A stretch of DNA of 7,008 nucleotides. Source: Gemmatimonadota bacterium (lineage in GTDB: Bacteria > Gemmatimonadota > Gemmatimonadetes > Longimicrobiales > Gaopeijiaceae). Positions 1 through 5,567 of the stretch are shown one piece after another; within the stretch, counting starts at the first letter, position 1, and the number at the start of each line of letters is the position of its first letter. Where the stretch lies: contig JAUXEE010000107.1 of the NCBI GenBank assembly GCA_030618065.1, positions 1 through 7,008 on the forward strand, in the 5' to 3' direction. Below the pieces are notes generated by a model. That model ran no database searches. It was not told where the DNA came from and saw only the letters and a program-made list of their open reading frames with translations. The position numbers and the translations under genes were made by a program.

Positions 1-11
1 ACTGCCATCCG

Positions 12-44
12 TGGATAGGCTCCTATTCCCTGGACAGGCTCCTA
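12..44 (-). repeat. 19-bp-period direct repeat at the thrC stop codon
   Basis: Read on the minus strand, TAGGAGCCTGTCCA (44 to 31) recurs as TAGGAGCCTATCCA (25 to 12), with 13 of 14 bases identical and a period of 19 bp. The first copy begins exactly at the TAG stop of thrC, so the stop codon and the bases after it are duplicated out of frame in the 3' untranslated region. The repeat is directly visible; any function is unknown. No transcription terminator is apparent in the 41 bases that follow thrC inside the window. Confidence 0.7.
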
Positions 45-1340
45 CAGGACTTCCCTCAACGCGTCCAAGCGGGGCTCCATGGGGATAACCCTCCGCTCCC
101 CCTCCAGGCACCGGGACAGCTCCGGGGGGATGGGGAGAGCCTCGTTCAGCACCGGTTCCACCACTTCGGCGAACTTCGCAGGATGGGCTGTGGCCAGGAC
201 CACCCCGGTGATGCCCGGCCGGGTCTCAATTTCCTTCTCGAGGGCGGCAAAGCCCACGGCTGAGTGTGGGTCCAGGATGTAACCTGTTTCCCCATGGACC
301 CGGCGGATGCACTCCTGGGTTTCAGCGTCCGTCACCACGCGTCCCACCACATCCCCTCGAAGAGCCTCTCTTCTTCCGCCGTACATGTGGAGGATCCGGT
401 CAAAGTTGCTCGGGTTCCCCACGTCCATGGCCGTGGACAGGGTGGGGGTGGAGGACCGGGGTGCGAAGTGGCCGGTCCGAAGGTATTCCGGAACCACGTC
501 ATTCAGGTTGGTGGCCGCCAGAAAGGAAACCCCCGCCATCCCCATGGCCTTTGCCAGCAGGCCGGCAGCCAGGTTTCCGAAATTTCCGGAAGGGACCGAA
601 AATAGAATATCCGTTCTATTCGTGTTCGCTGCATGCAAACGGGCCCAAGCCTCGAAGAAATAGGTGGCTTGCGGGAGAAAACGCCCGACGTTGATGGAGT
701 TGGCGGAGGTCAAAGTCTGGCGTCCGAGGCGGACTCGGTCCTGAAAGGCCTCCTTCGCCAACCGTTGACAATCGTCGAAGTCACCCTGGATGGCGACGGC
801 ATGGACATTGTCCCCGAGGGTGGAAAACTGACGCTCCTGCCTGGGGGTCACCTTTCCGTCGGGGAAGAGAACCACGACCCTGATTCCGGGGAGCCCCAGA
901 AAGGCCTGAGCGACCGCGCCCCCTGTGTCCCCCGAAGTCGCGGTCAGGACGGTGAGGGGGGGATCGGACTCCTGTCGGTAGTGAGCCACGAGCCGGGCCA
1001 TGAAACGGGCGCCCACGTCCTTGAAAGCCAACGTCGGACCCCTGAAAAGTTCCAGCACGTGGATCCTCTCCCCCAGCTGGACCAAAGGCACCGGAAAGTC
1101 CAGAGCGTCGGTAGACAGGGAATCCAGCGTGACCCGGTCCAGGGCCCCGGAGAGGAGGGCTTCCGCCACCACGGACGCCAGTTCGGGCCAACTCTTCTTC
1201 GCCAGCCCTGACAGAGCGGTGGAAGTCAGAACCGGGAGTTCTCGGGGCATGTAAAGGCCCCCGTCAGGGGCGAGGCCGTGAAAGACCGCCTCCTGGAAAG
1301 TTGCCGGGGGTGCCTGCCCTCGGGTGCTGACGAAGTCCAT
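42..1340 (-). CDS. thrC: Threonine synthase (PLP-dependent)
   Basis: Converts O-phosphohomoserine to threonine and phosphate, the last step of threonine synthesis; cytosolic and pyridoxal-phosphate dependent. The 432-residue protein matches the size of the E. coli-like class of about 430 residues. Visible family marks are the N-terminal STRG (residues 5-8) and DGGLYMP (26-32), the PLP-lysine segment GPTLAFKD (101-108, predicted Schiff-base Lys107), TATSGDTGG (133-141), the phosphate-cradle loop VPSGNFGN (249-256), and ATAHPAKF (383-390). The ATG at 1338-1340 is the only sensible start, because the thrB stop codon lies in the same frame only two codons upstream. No Shine-Dalgarno sequence precedes it: the 23 nt before the ATG are mostly pyrimidines. 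Translation probably depends on coupling to thrB, whose stop is 6 nt away. The gene ends in TAG, which is embedded in a short direct repeat. Identification is firm. Confidence 0.96.
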   Translation of the reverse strand: MDFVSTRGQAPPATFQEAVFHGLAPDGGLYMPRELPVLTSTALSGLAKKSWPELASVVAEALLSGALDRVTLDSLSTDALDFPVPLVQLGERIHVLELFRGPTLAFKDVGARFMARLVAHYRQESDPPLTVLTATSGDTGGAVAQAFLGLPGIRVVVLFPDGKVTPRQERQFSTLGDNVHAVAIQGDFDDCQRLAKEAFQDRVRLGRQTLTSANSINVGRFLPQATYFFEAWARLHAANTNRTDILFSVPSGNFGNLAAGLLAKAMGMAGVSFLAATNLNDVVPEYLRTGHFAPRSSTPTLSTAMDVGNPSNFDRILHMYGGRREALRGDVVGRVVTDAETQECIRRVHGETGYILDPHSAVGFAALEKEIETRPGITGVVLATAHPAKFAEVVEPVLNEALPIPPELSRCLEGERRVIPMEPRLDALREVL

Positions 1341-1346
1341 GAGGAA

Positions 1347-2291
1347 TCAGGAAGGGAGGATTCGAGCGCCCGGAGCCCGCCCGGGAGAGACGATGAGGTC
1401 CGCGTCGAGGCCGGCGGCGGTTCGGAAGGCTCTCACCATCTCTTCTCCCACGGCTTCGGCTCGCTCTCGTCCCCTGCATAAGGCGAAGAGGGACGGGCCG
1501 CTCCCGGAAAGACTGGCCGCAAGAGCGCCGGCGGAAAGGGCGGCATCCTTGACCTCCTGAAAGGCCGGAACGGCTGGTGACCGAAGGGGCTCGGCCACCC
1601 TATCCTCCACCGACCGGGCGATAAGCTCCCAGTCTTCCCGGTACAGGCCGGCCACCAGGGCGGCGGTATTCCCCCATTGTGCGATGGCGTCAGGGAGGTA
1701 GACCTGATCTCCCAAGATTCGCCGAGCGCCTTCCGTCTCCACCTCCATGTGCGGGTGTACGTGGACCGCCACTAGATCCCGGGGCACCTGCAACTGGATT
1801 GCCCGGAGGGGTTCCCAGGAAGGGACAAGAACGATTCCGCCCAGGAGGGAAGGGGCGGCGTTGTCGGGGCTGGGTGCCCCGGCAGCCTCGGTTTCCCCCA
1901 CCAGGGCGTGCCGGAGGAGGGCATCGGGGCCCAATCCGGCACCGAGAAGCTCGTTCACCGCCACGACCGCTGCCACGGCGCTGGCGGCGCTTCCTCCCAT
2001 GCCGCCCGCCAGGGGGAGGCCCTTGTGGAGCTCGAGTTCCACGCCCACACGGAGTTCCACTTCGGCCAGGAGGGCCCTGACTGCGGCGCCGGCGGTGTTC
2101 TCCTCCACTTCCTTGGAAAGGCGTCCCTCGTCCCCATGGATGGAGATGATCCGGAGCCCGGGCTCGGAAACCCGTCGTGCAATCACCTCGTCGCCGGGGC
2201 CCTCCAAGGCCAACCCCAACACGTCGAAGCCGCACGCCAGATTGCCGATGGAACCCGGGGCGAAGACTCTGCATTGGTCTGGACGGGTCAC
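1347..2291 (-). CDS. thrB: Homoserine kinase (GHMP kinase family)
   Basis: Phosphorylates homoserine with ATP to give O-phosphohomoserine, the substrate of the ThrC encoded immediately downstream. From the chosen GTG start the protein has 314 residues, normal for the family. Near the N-terminus is VFAPGSIGNLACGFDVLGLAL, the substrate-side start of the GHMP fold. The ATP-binding glycine-rich motif LPLAGGMGGSAAS is at about residues 92-104, DNAAPSLLGG at 143-152, and the C-terminal GHMP motif SLSGSGPSLFAL at 260-271. The frame stays open to a GTG at 2372 (341 residues), but that start has no ribosome-binding site and would add a 27-residue tail encoded mostly by a tandem repeat. The GTG at 2289-2291 has GGAG six bases upstream and leaves only a few residues before the conserved core. 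The gene is the first of a two-gene thrBC operon and is divergent from korA. Confidence 0.93.
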   Translation of the reverse strand: MTRPDQCRVFAPGSIGNLACGFDVLGLALEGPGDEVIARRVSEPGLRIISIHGDEGRLSKEVEENTAGAAVRALLAEVELRVGVELELHKGLPLAGGMGGSAASAVAAVVAVNELLGAGLGPDALLRHALVGETEAAGAPSPDNAAPSLLGGIVLVPSWEPLRAIQLQVPRDLVAVHVHPHMEVETEGARRILGDQVYLPDAIAQWGNTAALVAGLYREDWELIARSVEDRVAEPLRSPAVPAFQEVKDAALSAGALAASLSGSGPSLFALCRGRERAEAVGEEMVRAFRTAAGLDADLIVSPGRAPGARILPS

Positions 2292-2295
2292 TGTA

Positions 2296-2345
2296 CTCTC
2301 CAAAGCGAGGGGCTGCCGAAGTCTCCAAAGTGAAAGGCTGCCGAA
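2296..2345 (-). repeat. Tandem 25-bp repeat covering the thrB ribosome-binding site
   Basis: Two adjacent 25-bp units, 2296-2320 and 2321-2345, are identical at 21 of 25 positions; differences fall at unit positions 1, 11, 14 and 15. On the minus strand each unit carries CTTTGGAGA, so the Shine-Dalgarno-like GGAGA is present twice. The copy nearer thrB (GGAG, complement of 2298-2301) sits 6 nt from the GTG start at 2291. The distal copy has no start codon at a matching distance and is presumably inactive. If translation instead began at 2372, the repeat would be coding, giving two similar blocks ending in SLSLWRL and PLALEST. Confidence 0.75.
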
Positions 2346-2467
2346 CCCGGTGGACGGCGGACCACGTTTCACCCATGAAGAATAGGCCCCCGACCTGCCG
2401 CCGCCAACCGGGGATTCTGCCTGCGGAAATGGGCGGACAGGCGGGCGAGCCGCCTTTCCCTGGTCCG

Positions 2468-2497
2468 ATAATTGGACAATTTGTCTCCCGGTGGAAA
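2468..2497 (-). promoter_or_regulatory. Weak sigma-70-like promoter candidate for thrBC, overlapping dyads
   Basis: On the minus strand TTTCCA (complement of 2492-2497) and AATTAT (complement of 2468-2473) are separated by 18 bp; each matches 4 of 6 bases of TTGACA and TATAAT. The element lies in the only AT-rich patch of the divergent region, about 170 bp upstream of the thrB GTG. It overlaps the palindrome GACAATTTGTC (2475-2485) and the inverted repeat AATTG-GA-CAATT (2470-2481), which could be an operator. Both hexamers are poor, so this is only a candidate. Confidence 0.22.
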
Positions 2498-2606
2498 ACC
2501 GTGGATTAACCCTTCTTTCGGTCCTTTTCCGACAGTCCCCGGCTACCGCCCTATTTCATCCGTAAATACAGACTTGTCTCCAGCCCCGGCCCCCCTTCTC
2601 TTGCGT

Positions 2607-2622
2607 TGGCATGAAATAAGCT
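2607..2622 (+). promoter_or_regulatory. Sigma-54-like (-24/-12) promoter candidate for korA
   Basis: TGGCATGAAATAAGCT agrees with the sigma-54 consensus TGGCACGNNNNTTGCW at 9 of 12 specified positions and has the obligatory GG (2608-2609), 10-bp spacing and GC (2620-2621). The TT before GC is replaced by AA. Transcription would start near 2632, giving a leader of about 70 nt that contains the hairpin at 2644-2674. No activator gene is visible in the window. No better sigma-70 candidate was seen close to korA. Confidence 0.3.
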
Positions 2623-2643
2623 GAGGGGGTGGTGGGGTTGTCC

Positions 2644-2674
2644 GCCCCCGGGCTCTGTTCCTGATCCCGGGGGC
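2644..2674 (+). promoter_or_regulatory. Perfect 9-bp GC hairpin in the korA leader
   Basis: GCCCCCGGG (2644-2652) and CCCGGGGGC (2666-2674) form a perfect 9-bp stem of G-C pairs around a 13-nt loop (2653-2665). It ends 29 nt before the korA ATG and about 18 nt before the ribosome-binding site AAAGGTGA. No T-run follows, so it does not look like an intrinsic terminator. Likely roles are mRNA stabilisation or control of korA translation, but only the inverted repeat itself is certain. Confidence 0.5.
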
Positions 2675-2703
2675 ATGCTTACCGAGACCAACAAAGGTGA
2701 ATT

Positions 2704-4620
2704 ATGGAGACGAAGCTCCCCATCGTTGGGGCCGACGCTTCTGGGGGAAAAGGCTCGCCAAAGGGTAGGCAGATTACACAAGCGAAAATGAGCACTGTGG
2801 AAATCGTCTCCGACCCAGGAGAGGGTGCCCAGAAATGTGCTCAGATTTTCGGCGCGATTTCCGCGAAGATGGGAAACGGGGTTTGGACGGTGGAGATCAT
2901 TCCAGCCGAAATTCAGCCGCCCCCCAGGCTTCCCGCCGGGGCCAGCGGAAACCGCATCCGGATTGGGTCGGTGCCAGTGACGAACTGGGGAGACCGATCC
3001 AAGGTCGTCGTGGCGTTGAACGATCAGGTTCTCTTGGCTCGGCACCGCCTGGATGCGTTGGAAGATGACGCCATCGTTCTCATCGAAAACATGTGGAAGG
3101 ACCACACGGACGAGGATATCCGCCAGCAATGGGTGGATGCCATGGAGGAGGTCTCCGACCGGAATTACCGGATCATCGAGATCCCCATGGAGGAGGAGTG
3201 TCTCAAAATCGTGGACAACCCCAGGCGGGGTAAGAACATGTGGGTTCTGGGGCTCCTCTGTTATCTCTACGATCGGGACCTGGAGTTGGCCGCGGCCCAG
3301 ATTGCCGACACCTTCCGGAAGAAAGCCCAGGAGATCACCGATCGGAACGTGGAGCTCCTAAACGCGGGCTTCAGTTGGGCTGCCGAAAACCTGGGATTCG
3401 GATTCGAGGTTCGGCCGATCGGGGACGACCGCCCCCACGTTGTAATGAACGGAAACGAAGCCCTCGCCATGGGCGCTGTGGCCTCCGGGATGGATCTGGC
3501 AGCCATGTACCCCATCACACCAGCCACTTCGGTTTCCCACCACTTGGGCGAAGAATTCCTGAAGTTCGGGGGTCTCCTGCACCAGGCGGAAGACGAAATC
3601 GCGGCGGCCGGGGTGGCCATCGGGGCCTCCTGGTCAGGGAAATGCGCCTTCACCATCACCTCCGGTCCCGGTTTGGCGCTGAAGACCGAGTTCATCGGCC
3701 TGGCCATCATGACGGAGATCCCCCTGGTGGTGGTGGATGTCCAGCGGGGCGGGCCCAGCACCGGTCTTCCCACGAAGGTGGAGCAGTCCGACCTGCTCGC
3801 GGCATTGTATGGGCAGCCCGGGGACGCGCCCCGGGTTGTCATAGCTCCGGCCACCATCGAGGAGTGTTTCTACTCGATGATCACGGCTCGTAAGATCGCC
3901 GAGGCCTTCCGGACCGTGGTAATGGTCCTTTCCGACGCTAACCTGGCAACGGGAGTTTCCCCTTTCCCGAGGCCGGAGCTGGATCCGTCCTGGGTTGCGG
4001 CTCCGCCCGATCTTTCCCCGATCCCTGAAGGGCTGCGGCCCTATGATTGGGATCCTCAGACAGGGCTTTCACGGCGCTTCATCCCGGGCTCCCCCGGTGG
4101 GATGCATACTCTCACGGGTTTGGCCCACGATGAGGGGAGCAAGGTCGCTTACGACTCGGAGATCAACCAGCGAGCTTCCGCCATGCGGAGCCGGAAGCTC
4201 GCCGTTTTCCAGTCGACGCTGAAACCGCCCAGTGTAAATGGTCCCGAAGAAGGGGACATGCTGGTGGTGGGGTGGGGGAGCACCAAGGGGGCTATCGAAG
4301 AGGCCGTAGAGGAGGCTCGGGAGGAGGGGCTCAGCGTGTCCAACCTACATCTGACCTTCCTCTCCCCCCTCGAGCCAGGGTTGAAGGAGATTTTCAGCAG
4401 GTTTAAGAAGGTCGTCACCATCGAAATCAACTACTCCGATGAACCCGACGACCCCTACATCACGCCGGAAAACCGCCGGTTAGGCCAGCTGGCCTGGCTC
4501 CTAAGGGCCCACATTCTGGTCGATGTGGATTGTTGGACCAGGGTCCTCGGAGAACCACTCCGGCCCGGAGCCATTCTAAATGCCATCCGTGAAAAGATGC
4601 CAGAAGGAGGTGTCTCTTGA
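2704..4620 (+). CDS. korA: 2-oxoacid:ferredoxin oxidoreductase, fused gamma-alpha subunit (KorA type)
   Basis: Large subunit of a CoA-dependent 2-oxoacid:ferredoxin oxidoreductase, most likely the 2-oxoglutarate enzyme, which makes succinyl-CoA, CO2 and reduced ferredoxin or runs in reverse. The 638 residues combine a gamma domain (about 30-215, with the loop DPGEGAQ at 37-43 where the family has a glycine-rich GEGG-like motif) and an alpha domain (about 245-638). The alpha domain carries the pyrimidine-domain motif YPITPAT (269-275), TITSGPGLALKTE (317-329) and GGPSTGLPTKVEQSDL (349-364). A central alpha/beta segment (about 518-615) matches the C-terminal region of the family. The ATG at 2704 has AAAGGTGA just upstream; family homology begins near Met29 (ATG at 2788), which has a poorer site, leaving a 28-residue polar N-terminal extension. 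The stop overlaps the korB start by 4 nt. Substrate choice between 2-oxoglutarate and other 2-oxoacids cannot be read from the sequence with certainty. Confidence 0.93.
   Translation: METKLPIVGADASGGKGSPKGRQITQAKMSTVEIVSDPGEGAQKCAQIFGAISAKMGNGVWTVEIIPAEIQPPPRLPAGASGNRIRIGSVPVTNWGDRSKVVVALNDQVLLARHRLDALEDDAIVLIENMWKDHTDEDIRQQWVDAMEEVSDRNYRIIEIPMEEECLKIVDNPRRGKNMWVLGLLCYLYDRDLELAAAQIADTFRKKAQEITDRNVELLNAGFSWAAENLGFGFEVRPIGDDRPHVVMNGNEALAMGAVASGMDLAAMYPITPATSVSHHLGEEFLKFGGLLHQAEDEIAAAGVAIGASWSGKCAFTITSGPGLALKTEFIGLAIMTEIPLVVVDVQRGGPSTGLPTKVEQSDLLAALYGQPGDAPRVVIAPATIEECFYSMITARKIAEAFRTVVMVLSDANLATGVSPFPRPELDPSWVAAPPDLSPIPEGLRPYDWDPQTGLSRRFIPGSPGGMHTLTGLAHDEGSKVAYDSEINQRASAMRSRKLAVFQSTLKPPSVNGPEEGDMLVVGWGSTKGAIEEAVEEAREEGLSVSNLHLTFLSPLEPGLKEIFSRFKKVVTIEINYSDEPDDPYITPENRRLGQLAWLLRAHILVDVDCWTRVLGEPLRPGAILNAIREKMPEGGVS
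4604..4619 (+). promoter_or_regulatory. Strong ribosome-binding site fixing a TTG start for korB
   Basis: AAGGAGGTG (4604-4612) is a near-perfect Shine-Dalgarno sequence six bases before TTG (4617-4619). The TTG overlaps the korA stop in the tetranucleotide TTGA, so the start and stop share bases. This favours TTG over the in-frame ATG at 4674, which lacks a comparable site. Confidence 0.75.
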
Positions 4621-5567
4621 GCAGCGCATGTTCTCTCCTCCACCTCGCCGAGGCGGACGATCGAGAATTCAAAATGGGCGACTATGAGGCTGCCGTTGCC
4701 CGGTGGTGTCCAGGCTGTGGCGACCACTCGGTCCTCACCGCTGTCCAGCGGCTGTTGACGGAAGAGCAGCTCAAACCTGAAGACACCGTCTTCGTTTCGG
4801 GAATCGGCTGCTCGAGCCGCTTCCCCCACTACATGAAAACGTACGGATTCCATGGGACCCACGGCCGGGCCCTCCCCATCTCCACGGGAATCAAGCTCAA
4901 CCGGCCGGACCTGGAGGTCTTCGCCGTCATGGGCGACGGTGACTGCGTGTCCATCGGAGCCGGCCACTGGGTTCATGCCATCCGCTACAACATCGATATG
5001 GTGGCCCTCCTGCTGGACAACAACATCTACGGTCTGACGAAGATGCAGACCTCCCCAACCACCCCCCAGGGCCAGAAGTCCAACACCCAACCCCAGGGGA
5101 GCTGGCTTCCGCCCATGAACCCACTGTCGGTGACGCTGGGGGTGACCAACGCTTCTTTCGTGGCCCAGACGGTGGAGTGGGTCCCCTCCCACCTCTTTGC
5201 CACTCTGAAGGAAGCCTTCCACCACAAAGGCTTCTCCTTTGTCCGGATCCTCCAACGCTGCCCGGCCTACCTACCGAAACTTTTCGAGGATGCTATCACG
5301 GATCCGGAGAGGATCGAGCTTCTGGTTCATCCGGACGGAGTGGAGGCGAAGGACCTCGAGGGGGTCTACAAGGACCGGGTCTACCATGACCCAACGGATA
5401 TCGATGCTGCCCGGAGGTTCGCCGAGGACCAGTCCAAGGTCCGCATCGGTGTGTACTTCCGGGATGAATCCCGGCCCCGCTACGAGGAGACCCGGCACCT
5501 GCCGACCCTCACGGCGGAGGAGAAGCTGAGCGTCCTGGATCAGGAGTTCGACCGCTATGCCGTCTGA
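4617..5567 (+). CDS. korB: 2-oxoacid:ferredoxin oxidoreductase beta subunit (KorB type)
   Basis: Thiamine-pyrophosphate and [4Fe-4S] subunit that partners KorA; it carries the catalytic cofactor and passes electrons to ferredoxin. The 316-residue protein keeps all four expected cluster cysteines: Cys31 and Cys34 in WCPGCGDHS, Cys65 in SGIGCSSR, and Cys215 in ILQRCPAY. The TPP/Mg motif is GDGD (106-109) followed by DNNIYGLT (134-141), and TKMQTSPTT (141-149) follows as in KorB proteins. Starting at TTG 4617 adds 19 residues before Met20; the strong AAGGAGGTG at proper spacing supports the TTG. The C-terminal part after about residue 230 is a KorB-type extension ending in LDQEFDRYAV. The gene overlaps korA by 4 nt and the next gene by 11 nt, so the three are probably translationally coupled. 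No separate delta (ferredoxin) subunit gene is seen. Confidence 0.94.
   Translation: MSSACSLLHLAEADDREFKMGDYEAAVARWCPGCGDHSVLTAVQRLLTEEQLKPEDTVFVSGIGCSSRFPHYMKTYGFHGTHGRALPISTGIKLNRPDLEVFAVMGDGDCVSIGAGHWVHAIRYNIDMVALLLDNNIYGLTKMQTSPTTPQGQKSNTQPQGSWLPPMNPLSVTLGVTNASFVAQTVEWVPSHLFATLKEAFHHKGFSFVRILQRCPAYLPKLFEDAITDPERIELLVHPDGVEAKDLEGVYKDRVYHDPTDIDAARRFAEDQSKVRIGVYFRDESRPRYEETRHLPTLTAEEKLSVLDQEFDRYAV

Larger units (their letters stand above)
2292..2703. other. Divergent intergenic region between thrB and korA
   Basis: About 410 bases without a credible gene. From left to right it holds the thrB ribosome-binding-site repeat (2296-2345), a GC-rich stretch with no evident structure (2346-2460), an AT-richer patch with small dyads and a weak minus-strand promoter candidate (about 2463-2510), a pyrimidine-rich stretch in which I see nothing convincing (2511-2600), a sigma-54-like element (2607-2622), a GC-rich hairpin (2644-2674), and the korA ribosome-binding site AAAGGTGA (2693-2700). 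Open frames here have no domain signatures or plausible starts. Confidence 0.7.

Noticed and set aside
15..26. ATAGG-CT-CCTAT inverted repeat as a terminator for thrC
   Set aside because: The loop would be only two bases, the stem is short and no T-run follows in the direction of thrC transcription.
633..1211. 192-residue plus-strand frame inside thrC
   Set aside because: It is antisense to conserved ThrC motifs, has no plausible ribosome-binding site and no recognisable domain.
1690..2385. Long open frames on both strands (212-228 residues) overlapping thrB
   Set aside because: Their products are rich in Pro, Arg and Gly, typical of out-of-frame translation, and thrB with clear GHMP motifs already explains the region.
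2481..2509. Plus-strand TTGTCT-N17-GATTAA as a sigma-70 promoter for korA
   Set aside because: The -10 hexamer matches only 3 of 6 consensus bases and lies nearly 200 bp from korA. It is too weak to list as a feature.
2644..2674. Hairpin interpreted as an intrinsic terminator
   Set aside because: No T-run follows on the plus strand, the preceding strand-matched region has no gene to terminate, and the position fits a korA leader element better.
4455..5255. 266-residue open frame on the minus strand across the korA-korB junction
   Set aside because: It is antisense to two firmly identified genes and has no recognisable domain. High-GC coding DNA commonly gives long antisense frames.
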